Assembly: GCA_019456195.1 (NCBI GenBank)
Contig: VRUK01000001.1
Location: forward strand, 62,001 to 126,000
DNA from: Planctomycetota bacterium
GTDB taxonomy: Bacteria > Planctomycetota > Phycisphaerae > Sedimentisphaerales > Anaerobacaceae
Direction of reading: 5' to 3'
DNA: 64,000 nt
In this document: positions 18,486-26,274 of the stretch, one piece after another
How positions within the stretch are numbered: the first letter of the stretch is position 1
Layout of the letters: every line of letters starts with the position of its first letter
Program-made: the position numbers and the translations under genes
The notes under the pieces: model-generated
Database searches by the model: none
Told to the model about the DNA's origin: nothing
The model's input: only the letters and a program-made list of their open reading frames with translations

Positions 18486-19468
18486 TTATGCGAAAGATAA
18501 ATAATAAGGGCTTTGTAGGCCTGCCGACTTTTGTTACGGATTATATTGCTATGGCGTTGGCACTGGCCTTGCTGTTAGTTATATTCGGTCTTTCCGCTCA
18601 GAACTTTTTTACCCTCACGACCTTCAGAACAATCGCCAATCAAATACCGGATATAACTATCGTGGCTGTTGGGATGACATTTGTGTTAATAATTGCGGGG
18701 ATAGATTTATCGGTAGGCTCGGTCATGGCTTTGGCCAGTGCGGTGTTGGGTCTTTTCCTGGTTAAATTCAATTTCCCGCTACCGGCGGCGATTGCAGTAT
18801 GCCTTGTGGTGGGTGTTCTTTGCGGTACGGCTAATGGTCTGGTAATAATACGGTGGAAGCTGCCGGCTTTTATCGTTACGTTAGGAATGCTGGAAATAGC
18901 GCGTGGTGCCGCCTATCTTGTAACAGATTCCCGAACTATATATATCGGTGGGCCTGTGGAGGTAATCACCGAGGCTTCGATTCTTGGACTTTCTCTTCCA
19001 TTTATCATAGCCGTTGCGATTGTTGTTGCCGGGCAGTTGGTTCTTTCACGTACTGTTTTCGGGCGCTATCTCGTAGCCATTGGCACAAATGAAGAGGCGG
19101 TGCGCTTGTCCGGAATCGATCCGCGAGGGCTTAAACTCGCGGTCTTCGCACTGTGCGGTTTTCTGACATCTATAGCGGCGGTGATACACACGGCGCGGCT
19201 TTCCTCCGCCAATCCCAACACCGGTTACGGTTTGGAGCTTCAGGCCATCGCAGCAGTGGTCATTGGGGGTACGAGTTTGATGGGCGGCCGCGGGTCGGTG
19301 GTAAGCTCGTTCTTCGGCGTACTTATCATTGCGGTTTTAGGTGCCGGCCTGGCCCAGATTGGAGCACAGGAATCGACTAAAAGGCTTATCACAGGCTGCG
19401 TTATAGTAGCGGCTGTTATTCTGGATCACTACCGCCATCGTATTCGCAACCATCAAACAAAAGCGTAA
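18482..19468 (+). CDS. rbsC: Sugar ABC transporter permease (RbsC type)
   Basis: This is a 328-residue integral membrane protein of the BPD_transp_2 family with about 8-10 hydrophobic helices. It contains the typical RbsC segments IAGIDLSVGSVMALA, LPAFIVTLGMLEIARG, GIDPRGLKLAVFALCG and GYGLELQAIAAVVIGGTSL. It completes the four-gene chain nucleoside hydrolase, kinase, binding protein and ATPase, joined by 4-base overlaps for the transporter genes. No repressor gene lies next to the operon. About 190 bases with no strong terminator separate it from the FHA gene, which has its own promoter-like sequence. Confidence 0.95.
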   Translation: MIMRKINNKGFVGLPTFVTDYIAMALALALLLVIFGLSAQNFFTLTTFRTIANQIPDITIVAVGMTFVLIIAGIDLSVGSVMALASAVLGLFLVKFNFPLPAAIAVCLVVGVLCGTANGLVIIRWKLPAFIVTLGMLEIARGAAYLVTDSRTIYIGGPVEVITEASILGLSLPFIIAVAIVVAGQLVLSRTVFGRYLVAIGTNEEAVRLSGIDPRGLKLAVFALCGFLTSIAAVIHTARLSSANPNTGYGLELQAIAAVVIGGTSLMGGRGSVVSSFFGVLIIAVLGAGLAQIGAQESTKRLITGCVIVAAVILDHYRHRIRNHQTKA

Positions 19469-19589
19469 TCTGTGTATTTTGGTGGGTAGTTCTACGATTT
19501 TGTTTAGCAGAAAATAAAACAATAAAGTCCTTTTTTTGCCTTATTTTGTCGTTTTTTACATTATATTCGATATCCAGGTAAGAGTTTAC

Positions 19590-19617
19590 TTGACAAATTG
19601 TCTCGGATATGAATAAT
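19590..19617 (+). promoter_or_regulatory. Sigma70-like promoter of the FHA gene
   Basis: TTGACA at 19590-19595 and AATAAT at 19612-19617 have a 16-base spacer. They lie 46 bases before the FHA protein start, which has GGAGAG as its ribosome site. Confidence 0.6.
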
Positions 19618-19662
19618 AGGAGACAGAGGTAAGTTCATATTTAAATATATGGAGAGAAAACA

Positions 19663-20547
19663 ATGCGTGTGCTTGTAAAACAAAGCGACGGCGCCGCCAA
19701 AGAATTCCAGTTCACCGAGGGGCCTGTTTCCATTGGCAGGGGAACCAACAATAGGGTTTTATTGCCTGATAAAGGAGTCTCCAGAGAGCATGCGGTAATA
19801 CGTGATACGGGTGGTGGAAAATGGATAATTGAAGACTTGGGCTCGTCGAACAAAACATATCTGAACAATAAGGAAATTCACAAGGCCGAAATCAAACACG
19901 GCGATTATTTGCGTATAACAGATTTTACCCTTGAAATCATTCTTGAAGAAGAAGCCCGTGTTGAGCAGCCACTCAATTCCGAGGAGACACTTATTCACGT
20001 TTCGGCGGCCCTGACTACACCCAAGCACGAAACTGTGGTAAGAAGACCGGACGCCCAGCATGCGCCTGCTATGAGATTAGCGGCCAGAAGATTGTCCGAT
20101 TTTTCGAAGGCAACCGATATTATATTTGAAGCCGGCAGTCTCGATGAGATGTTATTGACCTTGTTGGATGTTACCTTGGAACAGTTCAGTGCATATCATG
20201 TTTGGTGTGCTTTGAGAAAACAACCTACCGGCTCGATGACCTGTCACGGGGGCAAAAGACGAGACGGAACACCTGTTCAGCTTGGCGAATTACAGCTCAG
20301 CGAGAAAATAACTCAGGCGGTTGAAAAGGGGCAGTTTGTTGTAATGCCGAGTGTATCAGCTCAATTGGAGAAAAAGGACAAAATACGCTCGGCAATGGTT
20401 GCGGCGATTATGCGTCCGACCGGTTGTTTCGGGGTGCTCTATGTTGACAACGCTATGATACACGAGCATTACAGTCTCAGCGATTTGGACTATCTGATGC
20501 TAATTGCAATGCATACAGCCGCTATACTGAAAAGGTTCCTGGATTAG
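19663..20547 (+). CDS. FHA-GAF signalling protein
   Basis: The 294-residue soluble protein has an FHA domain at about 1-95 with the diagnostic VSIGRGTNNRV, SREHAVI and DLGSSNKTYLNNK, where Arg, Ser and Asn contact phosphothreonine. After a linker (about 96-135) comes a GAF-like domain (about 140-292) beginning with helices around LDEMLLTLLDVTLEQF and ending with LMLIAMHTAAIL. FHA-GAF combinations are usual in adenylyl/guanylyl cyclases or sigma54 activators, but here no output domain follows. It probably bridges phosphothreonine signalling and a small-molecule or dimerisation module. No Ser/Thr kinase gene is in this window. Confidence 0.85.
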   Translation: MRVLVKQSDGAAKEFQFTEGPVSIGRGTNNRVLLPDKGVSREHAVIRDTGGGKWIIEDLGSSNKTYLNNKEIHKAEIKHGDYLRITDFTLEIILEEEARVEQPLNSEETLIHVSAALTTPKHETVVRRPDAQHAPAMRLAARRLSDFSKATDIIFEAGSLDEMLLTLLDVTLEQFSAYHVWCALRKQPTGSMTCHGGKRRDGTPVQLGELQLSEKITQAVEKGQFVVMPSVSAQLEKKDKIRSAMVAAIMRPTGCFGVLYVDNAMIHEHYSLSDLDYLMLIAMHTAAILKRFLD

Positions 20548-20814
20548 CAACTCGGCCGGGGAAAACAAAGGTCTATTTCTACTCAGCGATGCATCCGGAC
20601 CAATTCTGAAGATATTAGCTGTTCCGAAATGTGTACTTGAATATCCTGCTTATTATCCATCTTATCCCACACGAATGGGTATAATGTTTCGTGTGTTCTA
20701 AGAAAAGTCCCGCAATATTGATATAGCTGTAACGTGAATTTCCTTGTATCTGATGGGCATTTGCTTTATTATTAGATTTCGGGTTGACAACAATAAGTAA
20801 GGAGAACAACACGG

Positions 20815-21663
20815 ATGGCAGAAAAAGAAAAAAACAGAAGACAGTTTATTAAGATAGCGTCAATAGGTGCGGCGGTTTCGCTCACCGGCGTAAGAAGCTC
20901 TCTGGGACAGGTTCGTGGTGCTCAGGCAGGTAAACAGCAGTTCAAATTAGGTCTGGCCTCCTACACCTTAAGAAAATTCAACCTGGATGATACATTGGCG
21001 ATGACCAAGCGAGTAGGTTTGAAATATATTTGTTTCAAGAGCATGCATTTACCACTGGATAGCACACCGGCTCAAATCCGTTCCGTTGTGGCAAAAGTCA
21101 AAGAAGCCGGACTGATACTTTACGGTGGTGGAGTAATCTCTATGAAGAACGAAGCCCAGGTGCATCAAGCCTTTGATTACGCCAAAGCCGCCGGAATGAA
21201 GGTTATTATTGGTGTCCCGGCGCCAGAGCTATTGCCGTTGGTCAACAAGAAGGTCCGGCAATACGATATCAAAGTTGCAATTCACAATCATGGACCTGGT
21301 GACAAACTTTATCCCATACCGGCCAGAGCCATTGAAAGAATCAAGGATTTAGACAAACGAATAGGACTTTGCCATGACATTGGCCACACAATCCGGGTAG
21401 GTTCGGACCCGATAGCTTCATCGAGGAAATTTGCGGATAGATTGTTGGATGTCCATATCAAAGATGTTTCTGAAGCAACCGCAAAAGGGCACGGAGTTGA
21501 AATCGGACGAGGAGTTATTGATATACCGAAGTTCTTAAAGATGCTGGTAAAGATTAAATATTCGGGTATCGTTTCGTTTGAATACGAAAAAGACGCTGAT
21601 GACCCAATGGCGGGTCTGGCTGAGTCGGTAGGTTATGTCAGAGGGGTACTGGCGGCTATCTGA
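20815..21663 (+). CDS. Tat-exported sugar phosphate isomerase/epimerase-like TIM barrel
   Basis: The N-terminus carries a twin-arginine signal (NRRQFIK, residues 7-13) followed by a hydrophobic stretch, so the folded enzyme is probably exported. The rest is an AP_endonuc_2/xylose-isomerase-like TIM barrel of about 240 residues: KLGLASYTLRKF-like first strand, VAIHNHGPGD with metal-binding His, GLCHDIGHTIR, LDVHIKDV, IGRGVIDIPKFL and IVSFEYEKD with the C-terminal Glu. These positions match the divalent-metal ligands of the family. Substrate unknown. AAGGAG is 10 bases from the ATG. It is followed after 57 bases by a glycosyltransferase gene. Confidence 0.83.
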   Translation: MAEKEKNRRQFIKIASIGAAVSLTGVRSSLGQVRGAQAGKQQFKLGLASYTLRKFNLDDTLAMTKRVGLKYICFKSMHLPLDSTPAQIRSVVAKVKEAGLILYGGGVISMKNEAQVHQAFDYAKAAGMKVIIGVPAPELLPLVNKKVRQYDIKVAIHNHGPGDKLYPIPARAIERIKDLDKRIGLCHDIGHTIRVGSDPIASSRKFADRLLDVHIKDVSEATAKGHGVEIGRGVIDIPKFLKMLVKIKYSGIVSFEYEKDADDPMAGLAESVGYVRGVLAAI

Positions 21664-21720
21664 CAATAAGCCATTCATTCTCAAAACAGGTGATGTTTAC
21701 ATTACGAAGGTGATTGTGTT

Positions 21721-23106
21721 ATGCCATATAACATCAGGATTGTAAGTACGTATCCACCGCGAAGGTGCGGTATCGGGACTTTTTCTCGCAGTCTAGCCAG
21801 TGCGTTGTCACATTTCACGGCCGAAGTTGGTTACATAAGAATAGCGGCGATCGACAATAGTGATGGACCTTATGATATTCCAGTTGACCTTATTATCGAC
21901 CAGCATAATCCAAAGTCGTGGTCCAATACCATCAACCACATCTATGCGCGTTCGAAGGAGAGCCTTACCCCCACGGTCGTCGTATTGCAGCACGAATACG
22001 GCCTCGACCCGGATGAAGACGGGAACGTGGGCTGTGGAACGAATTTTGTCGATATGGCCAGGTCTTTTCGTGAACGTGGACTGACAACACTGGTGTATTT
22101 GCACACTGTACTTGATGAGCCGAACGAGCACCAAAGTGATGTGTTACAGAAGTTGGCCGAGTACAGTGACGGGCTTATTGTTACAACGGAAAGCGCGATT
22201 TCCATACTCGAATCTCCGAGCTATGGAATCGACCATTCCAAACTCACCCACATCGACCACGGTATCAGGATGCACCACCCTTCCCAGTTCGATAGATTGG
22301 CAATCAAAAAGGAGTGGGGCCTGGAGAACCACTTTCTTGCCACAACGTTGGGGCTTCTGTCTCCGGGTAAGGGGATACAGTTCAGTATTCGTGCTTATGG
22401 CCGGTTCGTCAACGAGTCATGTACTGCCGAGCAAAGACAATGTATAGTTTATCTGATTTCAGGCCAGTGTCACCCGGAGTTTGTCAAAGCCGATGGCGGT
22501 GGTCAGTACCGAGAGTATCAGGCGATGCTGGATAAGGCACTCGATGATGCTAAGGTGAAATGGTGCAAGGTCAAAGAGCTTAATGGTGTTGATTTTAATG
22601 AATACGACATTGTATTTTACGATACATTTATGAACGAAAGCGGTTTGCTCAAGTTATACGGAGCCACGAATGTGATGCTGTTGCCCTATTTGAATATGCA
22701 GCAGATATCAAGCGGAATATTGGCTGATGTGCTTGGTTCCGGTAGAATCTCGATCTCCACGAAATTCAGATATGCGGTTGAGCTTATCCACTCAAACAAA
22801 GCCTGTTCAGAAGGAGCCGTCATCGGGCGATATGCCCGGGGTATCCTGGTGGATCCGGGAGAGGCTTCGGTGGAACAAATCGCTCAGGGTCTTGACTATC
22901 TGGTTTTTAATAAGCATAAAAGGCTTCGGATGGAAAAGCAGGCCCACCAGAGAGGTTACCAAATGCGATGGAGCAACAGTGCCTGGGCATTATTGCAGTA
23001 TATTGAGTTTGTCAGGGAGCAAAGAGAAATTGTGACCGGCAGGGGAGTGAAGTTCACCAGGGAAAAACCTTCTGTTCTTGAGATAAAGAAACGCCGAACC
23101 AGTTGA
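21721..23106 (+). CDS. GT4-like glycosyltransferase
   Basis: The 461-residue protein begins with IRIVSTYPPRRCGIGTFSRS, the donor-site entry typical of GT-B glycosyltransferases. It has VVVLQHEYGL and VYLHTVLDEP in the N-lobe, LTHIDHGIRMH at the domain linker, TLGLLSPGKGIQFSIRAYG opening the C-lobe, and a late segment with DPGEASVEQIAQGLDYL. The usual ExxxxxE motif is altered: MLLPYLNMQQISSGILADVLGSG carries Q and S in place of the expected acidic and proline residues, as in planctomycetal relatives linked to mannoside synthesis. No membrane segment is seen. The stop codon lies within a terminator hairpin. Confidence 0.82.
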   Translation: MPYNIRIVSTYPPRRCGIGTFSRSLASALSHFTAEVGYIRIAAIDNSDGPYDIPVDLIIDQHNPKSWSNTINHIYARSKESLTPTVVVLQHEYGLDPDEDGNVGCGTNFVDMARSFRERGLTTLVYLHTVLDEPNEHQSDVLQKLAEYSDGLIVTTESAISILESPSYGIDHSKLTHIDHGIRMHHPSQFDRLAIKKEWGLENHFLATTLGLLSPGKGIQFSIRAYGRFVNESCTAEQRQCIVYLISGQCHPEFVKADGGGQYREYQAMLDKALDDAKVKWCKVKELNGVDFNEYDIVFYDTFMNESGLLKLYGATNVMLLPYLNMQQISSGILADVLGSGRISISTKFRYAVELIHSNKACSEGAVIGRYARGILVDPGEASVEQIAQGLDYLVFNKHKRLRMEKQAHQRGYQMRWSNSAWALLQYIEFVREQREIVTGRGVKFTREKPSVLEIKKRRTS

Positions 23107-23122
23107 GGGATTCGGCGTTTTG
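23089..23122 (+). terminator. Intrinsic terminator overlapping the glycosyltransferase 3' end
   Basis: AAACGCCGAA (23089-23098) pairs perfectly with TTCGGCGTTT (23111-23120) around a 12-base loop that contains the TGA stop. The left arm encodes the last Lys and Arg codons. It can serve both the plus-strand gene and the convergent oxidoreductase gene, since both arms end in A/T runs. Confidence 0.75.
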
Positions 23123-23149
23123 CGTCTTGGCCATACCATGCATGTTGTG

Positions 23150-24190
23150 TCAGGTTAGTTTGATGAGCTTCTGCTCTTTGGCGGATTTGTATATTGCCAG
23201 AATCACCTCCACTGCCTTACGTGCTTCTCGTCCGTCTATCCAGAAGTCTCTGCCGCTTTCCAGCGATTCGATAAACGCCTGGAAATTACGCGTATGATTC
23301 TCGTATGAGATAGCTGCCGGGTCGGAGACGCCGCCGCCGCCTTTGATTTCGCCGAATTTCTTTCGGATTTGCTCGTCTTCAGGTTTTTCGTCGACAAATT
23401 GCCAGTGTGTAATGCTGTTTTCGACGTTTATAACAGTGCCTTTTGTACCGGTAATTTCAAAACGCCTGAATTGTCCCGGATACGAGGCCGTGGTTCCATA
23501 GATAACTCCCAGTGCTCCATTGGTGTATCGCAGCACAGCAGTGGCGGTATCTTCTGTTTCGATCTGAGGGTGCCCCAGTTTGGCCGTGAATGCCTGCAAA
23601 GATTCAATCGGAGGCATTACGTCGCAAAGCATATCAACCATATGGATGGACTGATTTATCAGCGCTCCGCCGCCGTCAAGTTTCCATGTGCCGTGCCATG
23701 AGTCCTTATAATATTCGTCGGTGCGCCACCAGGGAACATATATACTGGCGTAAGTAATCACGCCGAAGCGTCCGGAATTTATGGCTTCCCTGAGAGGTAC
23801 CATCATATCGTTAAATCGATACGGAAATATGCCGCCCAAACGTGTGCCGCATTTTTCATGGGCCTCTACCATAGCGTCAATTCGCTCTAAGGTAATGTCC
23901 ATGGGCTTTTCGCATAATACATGTTTGCCGGCCTGTGCCGCGGCAACGGTCGGCTCCTTATGAAATCCGCTCGGTGTGGCGATAGTAACAATATCTATCT
24001 TCTCGCTCTTGAGCATATCTTCGTAACCGTCAAAGGCCTGAACGTTGAATTTATCTGCAAGGCTTTTAGCTCTTTCCGGTATCTTGTCACAACAGCCGAT
24101 TAGCTTTGCATTCGGAATATCGCCAATGGCTCTTGCATGAAAATCAGCTATTAATCCGGCACCCACTATTCCAAAATTCCAGGTTTTCAT
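23150..24190 (-). CDS. Gfo/Idh/MocA-family NAD(P)-dependent oxidoreductase, cytoplasmic
   Basis: This 346-residue enzyme begins directly with the Rossmann motif GIVGAGLIADFHARAI (G7-x-x-G10-x-G12), so it has no export signal. The active-site lysine is in LCEKPM (E94-K95-P96), and the second-domain histidine is in GGALINQSIHMVDML. Family members oxidise or reduce hydroxyls on sugars, inositols or biliverdin. The gene lies 24 bases downstream of a TIM-barrel isomerase on the same strand, a pairing typical of sugar or inositol catabolism. It converges with the glycosyltransferase gene. Confidence 0.92.
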   Translation of the reverse strand: MKTWNFGIVGAGLIADFHARAIGDIPNAKLIGCCDKIPERAKSLADKFNVQAFDGYEDMLKSEKIDIVTIATPSGFHKEPTVAAAQAGKHVLCEKPMDITLERIDAMVEAHEKCGTRLGGIFPYRFNDMMVPLREAINSGRFGVITYASIYVPWWRTDEYYKDSWHGTWKLDGGGALINQSIHMVDMLCDVMPPIESLQAFTAKLGHPQIETEDTATAVLRYTNGALGVIYGTTASYPGQFRRFEITGTKGTVINVENSITHWQFVDEKPEDEQIRKKFGEIKGGGGVSDPAAISYENHTRNFQAFIESLESGRDFWIDGREARKAVEVILAIYKSAKEQKLIKLT

Positions 24191-24214
24191 TTATATTTTC
24201 CTTTCCGTCTAAAA

Positions 24215-25051
24215 TTAATCACAAGCCAGTCCGACCTCGGCTGAAAGCTCTCTAACGGCGGCGATGGCCCTTGAAAAAAGCTCAGGACCAGTCGAGCCTC
24301 CGAACTGACCGCCGGATTGCAGGTGCGGCTCCATCGTAAGGCAGTCGTCGTAGTTCATAGCCGCAAGCTCTGCAAGCAGCTCTTTGATTTGCCCGTCGCC
24401 TTCGCCCGGTATACTACCCACGTCTTTTGCACCCAGCTTCCAGTCTTTGATGTGAATATGGACCACATAGTCTTTCATAAGTGGCCAGCAGCTCTCGACA
24501 TTATCTAATTTCTTTTCTCCCCACACGAAATTAGCCGGGTCATATACCAACCGAAGTTTCGGTGAATTGATGGTCTTTACAATATCAACGCAGTTCTCTG
24601 CGGTATGGCCGTAAATGTGAGCTTCGTTTTCATGCACCATTGTAACGTTGACATCACTCAGCACCTCAACCTTGGCTGCCATTCGTTCCATAACCTGTTC
24701 GCGGTAATCATCGATATTTTTGCCTTCCGGAGCATAGTAGCTGAACATTCGTATGAATGGAGTTTCAAGAAACATGGCCAACTCCACGGCGTGTTTGAAT
24801 TTATCCAGATGCGGCTCGAAAGGCTCGTCGAGTTTTACCTTGCCGATTGGTGAGCCGATGGCGCTAACTTTCAGACCGTGGTCCTGTATCATATTTTTTA
24901 CTTCATTCAGCTCGTTTTTTGTCAGGTCCATCAAGTTTTTCTTATCAACAAAACGAGGTTCGATATAACCGACCTTTTCGCCGGCCAGGTATTTAACTTG
25001 CTCTAAAAAGCTGTCGGTTACTTCATCCGCGAATGCACTTAATTTCGCCAT
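24215..25051 (-). CDS. Sugar phosphate isomerase/epimerase-like TIM barrel, cytoplasmic
   Basis: The 278 residues form an AP_endonuc_2-type TIM barrel without a leader: EKVGYIEPRFVD, VSAIGSPIGKV, FIRMFSYYAPEG, VTMVHENEAHIYG with the metal Glu/His, LRLVYDPANFVW with Asp, YVVHIHIKDW with His, and DCLTMEPHLQ with the closing Glu. The metal-ligand pattern E-D-H-E is complete, so the enzyme should be active. It pairs with the downstream oxidoreductase (24-base gap). Upstream, in frame with its ATG, lies a 45-base relic of the enolase-superfamily gene found at 29.9 kb. Confidence 0.9.
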   Translation of the reverse strand: MAKLSAFADEVTDSFLEQVKYLAGEKVGYIEPRFVDKKNLMDLTKNELNEVKNMIQDHGLKVSAIGSPIGKVKLDEPFEPHLDKFKHAVELAMFLETPFIRMFSYYAPEGKNIDDYREQVMERMAAKVEVLSDVNVTMVHENEAHIYGHTAENCVDIVKTINSPKLRLVYDPANFVWGEKKLDNVESCWPLMKDYVVHIHIKDWKLGAKDVGSIPGEGDGQIKELLAELAAMNYDDCLTMEPHLQSGGQFGGSTGPELFSRAIAAVRELSAEVGLACD

Positions 25052-25062
25052 TTTCAGTTTGC

Positions 25063-25107
25063 TCCATATATTGTTAAGCTGATTGAGAAGGCCGGGAAAT
25101 ATCGATT
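25063..25107 (-). pseudogene. Fossil fragment of the enolase-superfamily gene
   Basis: These 45 bases match 29909-29953, inside the enolase-superfamily gene, with only 5 mismatches and no gaps. On the minus strand they still read SIFPGLLNQLNNIW, against SILPGLLNQLNNKW in the intact gene, and the frame continues into the isomerase ATG. An in-frame TGA stands just before the fragment. It is a leftover from duplication or rearrangement. Confidence 0.7.
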
Positions 25108-25117
25108 TTCATAATTT

Positions 25118-25697
25118 TTTCTGATGTCATATACAATTAATCTATGAAATTCACTCAATTTAAAAAGTTGTAGCCTCAACAAAGTGATAAAATCGCTCTT
25201 TTAACTGCTAATATAGGCGATCTATGGTATTTTGTGCCAGAGCCTCACAAACTTATAAAGCCTGCACCCAACTGTTGTCAAGCCAAAAGTTTCTCAATAT
25301 TAGGAAATCCCCTTAGCTTGAGAAATTAGGGCTTGACACGAGTTCAACATTTTGTTACAGAATCGCTATTGGACTGGATTATGGTAAGGAGAGACCAGTC
25401 AGGAGTGATTCGATCTACCCAAATATGAAAAATATGCTTTCTTAAAAAAACATATAAATTTGAGCTTGACACGAGTTCAACATTTTGTTAAGGAAGTGAT
25501 AATATAAGACTGAGTGAAGGGTAATGATGGTCACCCATAGACAATAGTGAGCATGATGAACCCCACACAGCGCTTTCGTAGGAGAGACCTCATATGTTTG
25601 TGAACTTTCAATTGTAGAGTTAATCGGAGTTTCAGAAGAACCTCCGTTATATGATGTAGCCCAAGAATGATTCGGTGATCTGCAAAAAGGATTTTAT
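25118..25697. other. Long intergenic region before the heptad-protein/kinase genes
   Basis: Nearly 600 bases with no credible gene. The stretch contains a 27-base exact direct repeat (listed separately), an AAAAAGGA ribosome site at the right end, and AT-rich segments. It marks the left boundary of a three-gene block flanked by sugar-metabolism genes. Confidence 0.6.
25331..25490 (+). repeat. 27-base exact direct repeat containing TTGACA
   Basis: Copies at 25331-25357 and 25464-25490 are identical, start with GCTTGACACGAGTTCAACAT and end in TTTTGTTA. Their starts are 133 bases apart. Each holds a perfect -35 hexamer (TTGACA), but the bases 17 downstream (TACAGA, TAAGGA) are poor -10 elements, so activator-dependent promoters or regulator-binding sites are possible. 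Confidence 0.75.
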
Positions 25698-26216
25698 ATG
25701 TGGTTTACTAATAATTGGCTACTGGCAGTACTTAGTCTCATATTAGGAGTTCTCAGTTTCATAGTAGGGGCACTTGGTCTCTTAGTAGGGACACTCGGTC
25801 TCATAGTAAGCGTGCTTAGTCTAATGGTGACAGTACTCAGTCTGATTATCGGGTTAATTAGTCTTACAGCAAGCTTACACAGTTTCTTGAAGAAATATGT
25901 CAAGCCTTGTTTTGAAAACCTCGTTATTCGTTTATGCTTCCGGCTAATCCGAGATCTTAAATCCACTGCAATCCTCACAACCAGTATGCGGCTATTTCGC
26001 AGAATAGAAACCTATAGCATTTGTAGGATCAAAGAAGTTTTGTCAATTTGGTCTGGCTTGCATGCTTGGAAGAAGCGATGTCGCGACTTGGAAATGCTGG
26101 CGATACTCGGTATGCCCTTGGGTATTGCACCTTCGCTACTTGTGTACTGGATGAATGATGTAAACTTTTGTTGGCGTCTAAAGTACGTTCGACATGGTTT
26201 GTTGCCCGTGTTTTAA
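25698..26216 (+). CDS. Membrane protein with seven to eight tandem heptads (small-residue zipper)
   Basis: The 172-residue protein has no recognised family. Residues 11-59 are seven consecutive 7-residue units of pattern (V/A/T)L(S/G)(L/F)xx(G/S/T), for example VLSLILG, VLSFIVG, ALGLLVG and TLGLIVS, with an eighth polar unit (LHSFLKK) after them. All are hydrophobic, so the region should form two membrane helices or one very long one. Small residues recur every 3 and 4 positions, the GxxxG-like spacing that packs helices in oligomers. The DNA shows matching 21-base imperfect repeats. A basic cytoplasmic tail and one more hydrophobic segment (about 140-157) follow. AAAAAGGA precedes the ATG. 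It lies 58 bases upstream of the kinase. Confidence 0.6.
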   Translation: MWFTNNWLLAVLSLILGVLSFIVGALGLLVGTLGLIVSVLSLMVTVLSLIIGLISLTASLHSFLKKYVKPCFENLVIRLCFRLIRDLKSTAILTTSMRLFRRIETYSICRIKEVLSIWSGLHAWKKRCRDLEMLAILGMPLGIAPSLLVYWMNDVNFCWRLKYVRHGLLPVF

Positions 26217-26274
26217 GAGAAAGTTTGGCGTCCGTGTTTTGATGGCAAAATCCGTATAAGGGAAAGGTTAAATA

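Noticed and set aside
20783-20812. TTGACA before the Tat-signal isomerase as a promoter
   Set aside because: The hexamer is followed at once by the ribosome site and start, leaving no room for a -10 and transcript start.
25698-26216. Heptad region as a soluble coiled coil or SMC-like rod
   Set aside because: The heptads have almost no charged or polar residues besides Ser and Thr; they are membrane-like.
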